A stretch of DNA of 21,718 bases from Bacteroidota bacterium. Lineage in GTDB: Bacteria; Bacteroidota; Bacteroidia; Bacteroidales; UBA1402. Location of the stretch: the NCBI GenBank assembly GCA_030706285.1, contig JAUZOU010000013.1, forward strand, positions 1 to 21,718. Direction: 5' to 3'. The notes under the pieces were generated by a model that was given only the letters and a program-made list of their open reading frames with translations, made no database searches and was not told the DNA's origin. A program made the position numbers and the translations under genes. Of the stretch, positions 7,991-15,169 are shown in pieces. Position 1 is the stretch's first letter. Every line of letters starts with the position of its first letter.

Positions 7991-8413
7991 TTAAAATTGA
8001 ATGAACTCTTTCGGCTTCAGGTTGTTTTCCATTGTCCAGAAATGGGCTTGTCCGTGAGCAATCCGGAACAGGACGAGGATGTGACTGTCTTCCGAAACCC
8101 CCATGTTCTTCAGAAAGGGGCGGTCGAAAAAGACCTTGTCCCGTAAGGCCTTTGTATCGACAAATTCAACCGTTCCGGCGATACGCAGCATTGTGCCGAT
8201 CATGCCGTCATGTTTATAGAAACAAACCTCTGTCTTCGGATTTTGTTCAAGCTGGTGCGGAAATTCTTTCACCGCCGCCGTCTGAAAATAGAAACCGGTC
8301 TCATCGGCAAACCAAAAACCCAAAGCACGGACTCTAGGTTGATCTCCTTCAGCCGTGGCCAAAAAGCACAATGGATTTTCATTGGCAAACAACATGCAAT
8401 CTTGAAGTGTCAT
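7991..8413 (-). CDS. Pyridoxamine 5'-phosphate oxidase-family flavin-binding protein
   Basis: This 140-residue split-barrel protein belongs to the PNPOx-like group (PF01243-type). Features seen are NPLCFLATAEGDQPRVRALGF at about residues 13-33, then an aromatic strand GFYFQTAAVKEF. KTEVCFYKHDG, LRIAGTVEFV and a C-terminal HFWTMENNLKP follow. The small size and layout match general stress or FMN-reductase-like members rather than true PdxH, which is longer. Substrate and cofactor (FMN, F420 or haem) cannot be decided; FMN is most likely in this phylum. A -7-like element lies about 75 bases upstream of its start. Confidence 0.88.
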   Translation of the reverse strand: MTLQDCMLFANENPLCFLATAEGDQPRVRALGFWFADETGFYFQTAAVKEFPHQLEQNPKTEVCFYKHDGMIGTMLRIAGTVEFVDTKALRDKVFFDRPFLKNMGVSEDSHILVLFRIAHGQAHFWTMENNLKPKEFIQF

Positions 8414-8489
8414 AAGTTAATCGTTTTTAGAAAGACTCATTTTATAGAAACAAAGAAACAACCGGAAAGTTGAACAAACAATCATTTCA

Positions 8490-8497
8490 CAAAAATA
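8490..8497 (-). promoter_or_regulatory. Possible Bacteroidota -7 element for the flavoprotein gene
   Basis: On the minus strand these bases read TATTTTTG, an exact TAnnTTTG match. It would give a leader of about 70 bases for the gene starting at 8413. No convincing -33 TTTG is seen, so the support is modest. Confidence 0.35.
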
Positions 8498-8556
8498 AAC
8501 TGCTTTCATTCACTAAAGTTAAACATCCGGCTGAATCGTTTCGGCCGGTTCGTTTG

Positions 8557-8564
8557 TATCTTTG
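8557..8564 (+). promoter_or_regulatory. Bacteroidota -7 promoter element for the DUF4251 lipoprotein gene
   Basis: TATCTTTG is an exact and very typical TAnnTTTG match, 50 bases before the start at 8615. Transcription would begin around 8570. A -33 element is not obvious; TTTCG at 8539-8543 is the nearest candidate, with short spacing. Confidence 0.55.
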
Positions 8565-8614
8565 TAAAACAACTCACTGACAGTTAATTGTGTTTAACTT
8601 AAAAAACAGTTGGT

Positions 8615-9112
8615 ATGATAAAACGTCTTATCCCGGTATTGATTGCCGTCGTACTCGCAGGAGTTACACTGACCGGTTGCGGAACGGTTAAAACGGCTGC
8701 CGAAAAAGAGCAAAAGGCACTTCGACTGAAAGAAAAGGTGGAATCCTCCCATTTCACCTTTGTTGCTCAATCTGTCAATCCGATGAGTTTCAGAACCATT
8801 CAGCTGACTTCCTATTATGATCTGAAAATCACGAAAGACACGATTCGGGTTTATTTGCCATACTTTGGCCGTGCCTATACGGCACCGATGGATCCGACTC
8901 AAGGAGGTTTCAACTTTATGAGTACTGATTTTGACTACAAGATGGTGAATGGCAAAAAACCAGGCAACTGGCAGGTCACGATTAAAACACATGATCCCCT
9001 GCACTCTATCACCTTCTATCTCGACATCTGGGATAGTGGCATGGCTACACTCACCATCAACGATCCTGACAGACAAACCATTTCTTTTAATGGAGCCATC
9101 AAAGAGGAATAA
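8615..9112 (+). CDS. DUF4251 lipoprotein
   Basis: This 165-residue lipoprotein has signal sequence MIKRLIPVLIAVVLAGVTLTGC and lipobox LTGC, with the lipidated Cys at position 22. A charged helical linker (AAEKEQKALRLKEKVESS) leads to a compact beta-rich domain. The block IRVYLPYFGRAYTAPMDP, followed by GGFNFMSTDFDYKM, is diagnostic of DUF4251, a Bacteroidota family of unknown function. It probably sits in the outer or inner membrane facing the periplasm. It stands alone behind its own promoter. Known members are also about 150-190 residues. Confidence 0.9.
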   Translation: MIKRLIPVLIAVVLAGVTLTGCGTVKTAAEKEQKALRLKEKVESSHFTFVAQSVNPMSFRTIQLTSYYDLKITKDTIRVYLPYFGRAYTAPMDPTQGGFNFMSTDFDYKMVNGKKPGNWQVTIKTHDPLHSITFYLDIWDSGMATLTINDPDRQTISFNGAIKEE

Positions 9113-9182
9113 TGACGACTACCATCCACGAAAAAAAGCCACCCTAAGTTAACTTGACGACCTACCGGGATCAAGTATTTCG

Positions 9183-9190
9183 TACTTTTG
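9183..9190 (+). promoter_or_regulatory. Possible Bacteroidota -7 element for the DNA glycosylase gene
   Basis: TACTTTTG is an exact TAnnTTTG match, 22 bases before the start at 9213. The expected transcript start near 9197 would leave a short leader. No clear -33 TTTG is visible; TTGACG at 9154-9159 is spaced too far away. Confidence 0.45.
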
Positions 9191-9212
9191 CCAGGTAATA
9201 ACCCTGTTTTCA

Positions 9213-9707
9213 ATGGACGAACACATCTTCAGTTTTCCTCCCATTCTTAGTGCCCATCCCAACATACTGATTCTAGGCACCATGCCTAGTGCCGCTTCAT
9301 TACAGGCCGGCGAATATTATGCCCATCCCTCGAATGCATTCTGGAAAATCATGTCGACCATCAAAGGCATTGACTGTCCAACCACCTATGAAGAAAAAAA
9401 ACAGCTGATTGTCTCACTGGACCTCGCACTTTGGGATGTTTGCCACACCTGCATCCGCCCAGGAAGCGCCGATAGTGACATCCGCCAGGAGGAGCCGAAT
9501 GCCATTCGGGAGTTACTATCAAAGCAACCAACGATTCACACCATCATTTTTAACGGTCAGACCGCAGAGAAACTATTCAGACGCCATTTGAAACAACCAG
9601 AAGGGATCAGAACCATCACGATGCCTTCCACCAGTCCAGCCTATACCCTGCCAGTTAAAAAGAAACTGGCCGTCTGGCGTCAAACGATTGACGCGGAACA
9701 ATTATAA
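9213..9707 (+). CDS. DNA-deoxyinosine glycosylase (uracil-DNA glycosylase superfamily, family 6/HDG-like)
   Basis: This 164-residue cytoplasmic enzyme should remove deaminated bases, mainly hypoxanthine, to start base-excision repair. The N-terminal block ILILGTMPSAASLQAGEYYA (GTMPS at 22-26) is followed by HPSNAFWKIM with Asn41. A middle block is LALWDVCHTCIRPGSADSDI, and the C-terminal block is MPSTSPAYTLP (138-144). These are the UDG-superfamily motifs in the form used by family 6, and the length is normal for that family. The start at 9213 lies just after a -7 element. The gene stands alone. Confidence 0.85.
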   Translation: MDEHIFSFPPILSAHPNILILGTMPSAASLQAGEYYAHPSNAFWKIMSTIKGIDCPTTYEEKKQLIVSLDLALWDVCHTCIRPGSADSDIRQEEPNAIRELLSKQPTIHTIIFNGQTAEKLFRRHLKQPEGIRTITMPSTSPAYTLPVKKKLAVWRQTIDAEQL

Positions 9708-9958
9708 CCTCAATAATCCAATCATTTGGATAGCCTTTTCCTGGCCAGACTTTTCGATTCATTGCAGGAAGGAAAAGCCAGTGTTATTCGTTACGATCGG
9801 ACATTTCATTCCAAACGCATTTTTATAACGTTAAACATACAATTAGGTCAACAAATAACAGATATTATTAAATGTATTCTTTGTGTGTTTATTATATGTA
9901 CTATATTTTAATCTATTTACCATTAACTTTTATTCTATTAATGATATAAATACTAAAC

Positions 9959-10160
9959 ATGCTGATGTTTTTTATCGGTTCACTCACGTTTTGCACGGCG
10001 CAGGATATCAGTCAGAAATATGGTAAAATAACGGTTAACGAACTGAATATGACAACCTATCAAAAAAAACACGTCCGCTGTCGCTGTTGTCCTAAACGAG
10101 GAAATGACAAAAGGCAGGAAAATCCTGATTTTTGTCATTTCCTACAGCTACTCAGGTTGA
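9959..10160 (+). pseudogene. Frameshifted and truncated N-terminus of a DUF3857-type secreted protein
   Basis: Translation from 9959 gives a signal peptide (MLMFFIGSLTFCTAQ) and then DISQKYGKITVNELNMTTYQK. This matches the usual opening of Bacteroidota DUF3857/transglutaminase-like proteins (a [FY]GK[VI]T-x-x-EL-x-M-x-x-Y-x-KD pattern). The frame then breaks at a run of eight A (10062-10069). Removing one A restores NTSAVAVVLNEE, the expected continuation, up to a stop at 10158-10160. Full members run to about 600 residues or more, so most of the gene is gone. The family call is by recalled pattern, not by search. Confidence 0.6.
10099..10143. repeat. Long perfect hairpin (14-bp stem plus 5-bp inner stem)
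   Basis: AGGAAATGACAAAA (10099-10112) is exactly complementary to TTTTGTCATTTCCT (10130-10143). Inside, CAGGA (10115-10119) pairs with TCCTG (10123-10127) around a three-base AAA loop, leaving a 2x2 internal mismatch. No U-tract follows the outer stem, so it is not a standard terminator. It lies in the decayed gene, close to the point where similarity to the family ends. Confidence 0.75.
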
Positions 10161-10372
10161 ATTGCCAGTCTTTCTGAAACCGAAAAACGTTCAAGGCTTT
10201 TCTGACAGGCCTACTTTTTAATTATCGGCTTATACCATTAATAAAACATCAAGGCTGGCTCTTTTGCCTGATAGTGGAATAAACTAGTTTAAACCATTTT
10301 CAAAAAAATTAACGCTCACCGAATTTATGAAATTAATAAACTTGCAGCCCGTAATGATAACCTCAACTGTCT

Positions 10373-11539
10373 ATGAAATTCCATTCATGTCAACAACGGG
10401 CCGCTATCTTATGGCCGTACGTGGCATCACTGCTGGTGATGCTTTCCATCCATCCGATTTACGCCTCAACCGGAAACGGCGTAACAGTCTATACCCCTTA
10501 TACCAAGATATCCGTACCCCCCGGTGAATCGATCAATTACGACATTGATGTCATCAACAAAAGCCGTAGCGTCAAAAACGTGGGCGTCGCCATCAAAGGA
10601 TTGCCCAAAGGCTGGAGTTACGACATGAAATCTGGAGGATGGGACATTTCGCAGCTTTCCGTGTTGCCGAAAGATAAAAAAAGTTTATCACTGAGAGTGG
10701 AGGTCCCGTTGAAAGTCAACAAAGGGGCGTATCATTTCTATGTAACAGGAAACGGAAGGCCGCTGCTTCCACTCACAGTAATCGTTTCCCAACAAGGCAC
10801 CTATGAAACAGAATTCTCGACCGATCAGCCAAACATGGTGGGGCATTCAACTTCCAGTTTCACCTTCAACGCCACGTTACGGAACCGGACCGGAGAAAAA
10901 CAACTGTATGCATTATCCGCAGATGTTCAGGCAGGCTGGGAAGTCTCCTTCATGGCCGAAGGCAAGGATGTCAGTTCAGTCAATGTAGAAGAAAACGGCA
11001 CGGCAAACATGACCATCAAGATTGTTCCGCCAGCGGGGATCAAAGCTGGAAAATACAGCCTCCCGATTACCGCAAAGACAGGCTCCACCGCTGCCAATCT
11101 GACACTTGAAGTCGTGGTCACCGGTTCATACAAAATGGAGCTCACCACACCGGCAGGCTTGCTAAGTACCTCTGTCACGGCCGGAAAAGAAAAACAACTG
11201 GATTTGATCGTCAAAAATGCAGGGACAACCGAGCTAAACGACATTACATTCAATTCGGAATTACCGTCTGATTGGAGTGCCACCTACAATCCTGCCAAAA
11301 TCAGTCACATCAATGCTGGGGAAACCGTTCATGTCACAGTCACGTTAAAGGCTTCGTCAAAAGCCATTGCGGGCGATTATATAGCAAGGTTCACTGCCAG
11401 GACTCTTGAATCCAACTCGACAGCAGAGTTCAGGGTGGCCGTCAAAACCTCCCTTCTTTGGGGATGGTTGGGCATCTGTATCATCGCAGCAGCGGGTGGA
11501 AGCATTTATTACCTGTTCAGAAAATATGGAAGGAGGTAA
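10373..11539 (+). CDS. NEW3-domain exported protein, membrane-anchored (ABC exporter partner)
   Basis: This 388-residue protein has an N-terminal signal region (hydrophobic AAILWPYVASLLVMLSI, cleavage probably after IYA at about 31). Three or so successive Ig-like beta domains follow, and one C-terminal membrane helix (about 361-380) ends in RKYGRR. The repeated pattern PPGESINYDIDVINKS...LPKGWSYDM, VEENGTANMTIKIVPPAGIKAGKYSLPI and SVTAGKEKQLDLIVKNAGTTELND matches NEW3 (alpha-galactosidase-associated, PF10633) domains. Genes of this kind are often followed by an ABC ATPase and permease, as here, with only 3 bases to the ATPase start. It probably forms the extracytoplasmic part of that exporter. 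Its substrate is unknown. The start lacks a Shine-Dalgarno sequence. Confidence 0.82.
   Translation: MKFHSCQQRAAILWPYVASLLVMLSIHPIYASTGNGVTVYTPYTKISVPPGESINYDIDVINKSRSVKNVGVAIKGLPKGWSYDMKSGGWDISQLSVLPKDKKSLSLRVEVPLKVNKGAYHFYVTGNGRPLLPLTVIVSQQGTYETEFSTDQPNMVGHSTSSFTFNATLRNRTGEKQLYALSADVQAGWEVSFMAEGKDVSSVNVEENGTANMTIKIVPPAGIKAGKYSLPITAKTGSTAANLTLEVVVTGSYKMELTTPAGLLSTSVTAGKEKQLDLIVKNAGTTELNDITFNSELPSDWSATYNPAKISHINAGETVHVTVTLKASSKAIAGDYIARFTARTLESNSTAEFRVAVKTSLLWGWLGICIIAAAGGSIYYLFRKYGRR
11530..11537 (+). promoter_or_regulatory. Strong Shine-Dalgarno sequence deciding a GTG start
   Basis: AAGGAGGT lies 5 bases before GTG at 11543 and overlaps the end of the preceding gene. It supports GTG as the start of the ATPase. 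Such full-length Shine-Dalgarno sequences are uncommon in Bacteroidota. Confidence 0.7.
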
Positions 11540-11542
11540 CCG

Positions 11543-12517
11543 GTGGACTCATCTGTCATTGAGCTTGTCAATTTGACTAAAAAATACGGTTCGTTTACAG
11601 CGGTCGACAACCTGACGCTCTCTATCCGTAAAAGTGAGATTTTTGGTTTATTAGGACCGAACGGGGCCGGAAAATCGACCTCCATCCTGATGATGCTGGG
11701 CTTGACGGAGCCAACTTCCGGATCGGTTACCTTGTGCGGTTTCAATGCCACCACCCATCCGATCGAAGTGAAGCGAAAAGTCGGATATCTGCCTGAAGAA
11801 GTCGGTTTTTACAACGACCGGACTGGTCTGCAAAATCTGATCTATACGGCCAGATTAAACCAAATCAGCCCGGAGGAAGCTAAGCTGAAAGCCTCCAACT
11901 TACTTTCCAGAGTCGGATTGGCCAATGAAGCCGGTAAAAAGGCCGGCAATTACTCGCGAGGTATGCGCCAACGGCTCGGTCTGGCTGATGTGCTGATCAA
12001 AAATCCGGAAGTGATTATCCTGGACGAACCGACATCAGGCATTGATCCCAAAGGTGTCAAGGATTTTCTGCAGCTGATCGTGGAACTAAGCCGGGAAGAA
12101 GGCATCACAGTGTTGTTCTCTTCCCACAACCTGCACCAGGTTCAGCAAGTTTGCGACAGGGTCGGGCTGTTCGTCCATGGGAAACTAATTGCAGAGGGGG
12201 ACATTCAAACGTTATCGCAGAAACTGTTTTCCAGCGATCCTCTCATTATTGAAGCCGGCCTGGCTCCGGTTTCTGAGAAAACGAGCCAGCCATTCATCCC
12301 GGAGAGCTTGCCGGAGCAACTGAAAAACATCGACGGCGTTTTAAACGTCAAGTATCAAGAACCATTGTTTTACATCGGTTGCGCGAAAGACGTGACAATG
12401 GACATTGCTAAAACGATTGTGCTGTCGGGAGCGGGTTTGAACTTTTTGGCCAAAAAGGAATACGGACTGGACGATATTTATAACCGGTACTTCGAAGGAG
12501 GTGAACATCATGGCTGA
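11543..12517 (+). CDS. ABC transporter ATP-binding protein (NosF/ABC-2 type)
   Basis: This 324-residue ATPase powers the adjacent ABC-2 permease. Motifs are Walker A GPNGAGKST (38-46), a Q-loop region GYLPEEVGFY with Glu in place of Gln as in many exporters, the signature YSRGMRQRLGLADVLI, Walker B VIILDEP with Glu162, and the H-loop FSSHN with His195. A C-terminal extension of about 85 residues follows the core and is typical of exporters of the NosF/CcmA-like group. Translation begins at GTG with a strong Shine-Dalgarno sequence. The 3' end overlaps the permease start by 8 bases, which points to coupled translation. The export substrate is not indicated. Confidence 0.94.
   Translation: MDSSVIELVNLTKKYGSFTAVDNLTLSIRKSEIFGLLGPNGAGKSTSILMMLGLTEPTSGSVTLCGFNATTHPIEVKRKVGYLPEEVGFYNDRTGLQNLIYTARLNQISPEEAKLKASNLLSRVGLANEAGKKAGNYSRGMRQRLGLADVLIKNPEVIILDEPTSGIDPKGVKDFLQLIVELSREEGITVLFSSHNLHQVQQVCDRVGLFVHGKLIAEGDIQTLSQKLFSSDPLIIEAGLAPVSEKTSQPFIPESLPEQLKNIDGVLNVKYQEPLFYIGCAKDVTMDIAKTIVLSGAGLNFLAKKEYGLDDIYNRYFEGGEHHG
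12495..12503 (+). promoter_or_regulatory. Shine-Dalgarno sequence inside the ATPase gene, deciding the permease start
   Basis: AAGGAGGTG stands 6 bases before the ATG at 12510. This favours the ATG over the in-frame GTG at 12501, which is itself part of the Shine-Dalgarno sequence. Confidence 0.7.
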
Positions 12518-13565
12518 TTTCAAAACACGGTTCATCAATAGGAAAGCAGCTGAAGCCATCAAAACGGCTACGCTTTTCATAAAAAACCATTTCATAGAGT
12601 CTGAAAAAACGGACAAAAACAGAAACCCATTTTGGGTAATGGTCAGCAAGGAAATTTCTGATCAGACCAAAAGCTGGCGCTTCATCATCCTGATCGCCCT
12701 GATCATACTGACCTGTTTCGGCTCTTTATATACAGCCTTAACCAACTTTGGAAGCGCGATCAAACCGGACGACCCGGACGGATCGTTCTTCTTTTTAAAG
12801 CTGTTCACTATTTCAGATGAGACGATGCCGCCATTTTTTGTGTTTATCACATTTCTTGGCCCACTGCTTGGCATTAGCCTTGGCTTTGATGCCATCAACT
12901 CGGAACAAAACAACGGCACGCTAAGCCGCATTATGGCTCAGCCAATTCATCGTGACAGCCTGATCAACGCTAAGTTTACAGCGTCCATCATGGTCATCAG
13001 CGTGTTGTTTTTTGCCCTTTGTTTCCTTGTGATGGGTTTCGGTCTGATCATGATCGGAATACCTCCTACAGCCGAAGAGTTCATGCGCATTATCTGCTTT
13101 ATTTTGTTGAGTATCCTCTACGTTGCATTCTGGCTCAATCTATCCATCTTGTTTTCGGTTTGTTTCAAACAAGCGGCAACCTCGGCGCTGGCTGGTATTG
13201 CCTCCTGGTTGTTTATCAGTGTTTTTTACAATCTGATCCTCAACATTATTTCCAAAGCCACCATGCCATCTCAGTATGCATTGCCCATACAGATAATCCG
13301 GCATAATCAGCTGATGCTCGACTTGTCACGTTTTTCTCCCAATGAATTGTTCAGCGAAGCAACCACCACGTTGCTCATGCCGTCTATCCGGAGTCTTGGA
13401 CCATTGACCATGGAACAGATCCACAGCGCCATTCCCAGTCCACTGCCGCTTAGTCAAAGTTTGTTGCTTGTCTGGCCTCAGCTGACCGGATTGATCGCCA
13501 TCACAACCATCTGCTTTGCCTTGTCGTATGTACTCTTTATGAGAAGAGAAATCAGGGCAAAATAA
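12510..13565 (+). CDS. ABC-2 type permease (NosY-like)
   Basis: This 351-residue membrane protein has a cytoplasmic, basic N-terminus of about 55 residues. About six membrane helices follow (roughly 57-75, 108-126, 158-183, 192-216, 225-246 and 322-344). The cytoplasmic loop after the second helix, FDAINSEQNNGTLSRIMAQP, is the hallmark of ABC-2 permeases of the NosY/gliding type. A soluble segment between helices 5 and 6 (about 250-320) probably faces the periplasm and may contact the NEW3 protein. The start overlaps the ATPase gene by 8 bases. No clear terminator follows. Confidence 0.9.
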   Translation: MADFKTRFINRKAAEAIKTATLFIKNHFIESEKTDKNRNPFWVMVSKEISDQTKSWRFIILIALIILTCFGSLYTALTNFGSAIKPDDPDGSFFFLKLFTISDETMPPFFVFITFLGPLLGISLGFDAINSEQNNGTLSRIMAQPIHRDSLINAKFTASIMVISVLFFALCFLVMGFGLIMIGIPPTAEEFMRIICFILLSILYVAFWLNLSILFSVCFKQAATSALAGIASWLFISVFYNLILNIISKATMPSQYALPIQIIRHNQLMLDLSRFSPNELFSEATTTLLMPSIRSLGPLTMEQIHSAIPSPLPLSQSLLLVWPQLTGLIAITTICFALSYVLFMRREIRAK

Positions 13566-13599
13566 CTATAAGGCGGAAACAAGATACATCCGGTTTTCG

Positions 13600-13607
13600 T
13601 ATATTTG
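13600..13607 (+). promoter_or_regulatory. Possible Bacteroidota -7 element for the macrodomain gene
   Basis: TATATTTG is an exact TAnnTTTG match, 38 bases before the start at 13646. This suggests the macrodomain gene is transcribed separately from the ABC operon. The -33 element is unclear. Confidence 0.45.
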
Positions 13608-13645
13608 GATGACTTAAACGACGAACGACTTTAGCTACAAACACG

Positions 13646-14164
13646 ATGAAACCAACAATCGAAATCGTCCTGGGAGACATCACCCGTCAACGGGTAGATG
13701 CCATCGTGAATGCAGCCAACAACTCACTGTTGGGCGGAGGTGGCGTGGACGGAGCCATACACCGGGCTGCTGGTCCCGGACTGATTGCAGAATGCCGTCA
13801 GTTAAACGGCTGCCCGACCGGTCATGCCAAGATCACCAAAGGGTACAATCTCCTGGCCAGTTACGTCATTCACACGGTAGGGCCGGTCTGGCATGGAGGT
13901 TATTCAAACGAAGCCGCGCTCCTGGCTGATTGTTACAAAAGTTGTCTAAAACTGGTTACGGAGTACCACCTGAAAACAGTGGCTTTCCCATCCATCAGCA
14001 CTGGAGCTTATGGCTTCCCCATCGAACCGGCCAGCAAGATTGCGCTGACCGAAATCGTACGCTTCCTTTCCGGGGAAACCACACTTAAAAAAGTAGTCAT
14101 TGTCTGTTTCGGGAATGAGGTGTATGAGGCTTATCAATCAGCCTATAAAGAGCTGAAAAAATAG
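13646..14164 (+). CDS. Macrodomain O-acetyl-ADP-ribose deacetylase / ADP-ribosyl hydrolase (YmdB/MacroD type)
   Basis: This 172-residue single macrodomain binds ADP-ribose and should hydrolyse O-acetyl-ADP-ribose or remove mono-ADP-ribose from proteins. Motifs are GDITRQRVDAIVNAANNSLL with Asn25, GGGGVDGAIHRAAGP with Asp35, the distal loop AFPSISTGAYGFP with Tyr122, and a C-terminal strand VVIVCFG. Asn25 and Asp35 correspond to the catalytic-site residues of the MacroD/YmdB class, so the enzyme should be active. There is no sirtuin or ADP-ribosyltransferase gene next to it in this window. Confidence 0.93.
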   Translation: MKPTIEIVLGDITRQRVDAIVNAANNSLLGGGGVDGAIHRAAGPGLIAECRQLNGCPTGHAKITKGYNLLASYVIHTVGPVWHGGYSNEAALLADCYKSCLKLVTEYHLKTVAFPSISTGAYGFPIEPASKIALTEIVRFLSGETTLKKVVIVCFGNEVYEAYQSAYKELKK

Positions 14165-14287
14165 CGAATCAGCGCATTAAAGCCAGGCACCATCCCCGAT
14201 ATTGTCGACGCCGGATAGAATAAACAACAGGCAATTAGGGAAGTAGATCAAATCCATCCCATCTATCAACTACCAGTCACACGGCAT

Positions 14288-14322
14288 AAAAAAAACGGGA
14301 GCGCAGTTAAGTCTCCCGTTTT
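14288..14322. terminator. Bidirectional intrinsic terminator
   Basis: AAAACGGGAG (14292-14301) pairs perfectly with CTCCCGTTTT (14313-14322) around an 11-base loop. On the minus strand the stem is followed by a run of eight T, ending the RNA-binding-protein operon. On the plus strand TTTTCTT follows, so it can also stop the macrodomain transcript. The bases between 14165 and 14287 hold nothing else I can support. Confidence 0.85.
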
Positions 14323-14341
14323 CTTATACGCTTGTTTCGGA

Positions 14342-14662
14342 TTAGTAAGGTCTTCTATTGTATCCACCACGATTACCACTACCTCCACGATCGTTGTTGT
14401 AGCCTCCGCTGCTTCTTTCGGTTTTAGGCCGGGCAACGGTGACAGTAATCGTTTTGCCTTCGAATTCCGTCTCATTCAATTCGTTGATGGCTCTTTGTCC
14501 TTCCGTATCATCAGACATTTCAACAAAGCCGAAGCCACGAGACTTTCCGGTCTCTCTGTCCGTAATGACTTTTGAAGAAGTTATTTCTCCATACTCTGCA
14601 AATAATTCTTGTAAGCTCTCGCTTGTTGTGCTGTAGCTTAGATTTGAAACGTAAATGTTCAT
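14342..14662 (-). CDS. RRM-type RNA-binding protein with Gly/Arg tail
   Basis: This 106-residue protein has one RNA-recognition motif over about residues 1-78. RNP2 is IYVSNL (3-8) and RNP1 is RGFGFVEM (42-49), with the usual aromatic residues present. The last 27 residues are rich in Gly, Asn, Arg and Tyr (SSGGYNNDRGGSGNRGGYNR), like RGG-type tails. Small RRM proteins of this form are widespread in Bacteroidota, which often lack Hfq, and are candidate global RNA chaperones. It is the last gene after the helicase and the cold-shock-domain gene, 21 bases behind the latter, and is followed by a terminator. Confidence 0.95.
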   Translation of the reverse strand: MNIYVSNLSYSTTSESLQELFAEYGEITSSKVITDRETGKSRGFGFVEMSDDTEGQRAINELNETEFEGKTITVTVARPKTERSSGGYNNDRGGSGNRGGYNRRPY

Positions 14663-14683
14663 TGTTCTGTTTTTTGTTACTGA

Positions 14684-15142
14684 TTAATCTGTTTTTTCTG
14701 TTTTTTCGAAAGCGATCCGGACGGCATTCATGCCTTTCTGACCTCTCTCCAGCTCAAAGACCACCATATCGCCTTCAGCGATGTTGGCTGGTGCATTACT
14801 GATATGGAAAAAATACTTTTCCGCACTTACGGTATCTTTGATAAAGCCATAGCCTTTATCCTGATTAAAATGTTCGACCCTGCCTGTCAGGATAGGATCT
14901 TCCGTTTCCTCTTTTTTAGGCGTGGAGACAGCGATGTTTTCCGCTTCTACCTTCGTTTTTCTCTCAGGATCCGGCGGTGTATTGGTAATGACACCGTTCT
15001 CATCCACATAAGCGATCATGTCGTCGAATGATTCCACCCCGTTATTCGCTTTGCGCTCTTCTTTGCGCTTTAGCTTTTCCTGCTTTTTTTGTTCTTTTTT
15101 CTTCTCTAATTCTCTTTTATTAAACGACATCGATTTAGCCAT
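14684..15142 (-). CDS. Cold-shock-domain protein with basic N-terminal helix
   Basis: This is a 152-residue protein. The first 33 residues are a highly charged Lys/Glu helix (ELEKKKEQKKQEKLKRKEER), probably coiled or RNA-contacting. A linker follows, and a cold-shock domain spans about 84-148. The two RNA-binding blocks are KGYGFI (96-101) and YFFHIS (110-115); FELERGQKGMNAVRI closes the fold. It is longer than free-standing CspA (about 70 residues) because of the N-terminal extension, a form common in Bacteroidota. It lies 27 bases downstream of the helicase gene and probably works with it on structured RNA. Another in-frame ATG lies four codons in. Confidence 0.92.
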   Translation of the reverse strand: MAKSMSFNKRELEKKKEQKKQEKLKRKEERKANNGVESFDDMIAYVDENGVITNTPPDPERKTKVEAENIAVSTPKKEETEDPILTGRVEHFNQDKGYGFIKDTVSAEKYFFHISNAPANIAEGDMVVFELERGQKGMNAVRIAFEKTEKTD

Positions 15143-15169
15143 TCTATACTGTTTTAATAGTGTATCTCT

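Larger units (their letters stand above)
9708..10372. other. Gene-poor AT-rich region with a decayed gene and a long hairpin
   Basis: No intact gene is supported across these 665 bases. The first part (9708-9958) is AT-rich, with a weak inverted match between CTTTTCC near 9734 and GGAAAAG near 9772. A frameshifted DUF3857 remnant occupies 9959-10160, with a long hairpin inside it. The last part (10161-10372) shows neither a -7 element nor a Shine-Dalgarno sequence before the start at 10373. Confidence 0.5.

Noticed and set aside
9726..9911. A 61-codon frame from TTG (LDSLFLARLFDSLQEGK...)
   Set aside because: It has a rare start, no promoter or Shine-Dalgarno sequence, and the second half falls in AT-rich spacer; not convincing as a gene.
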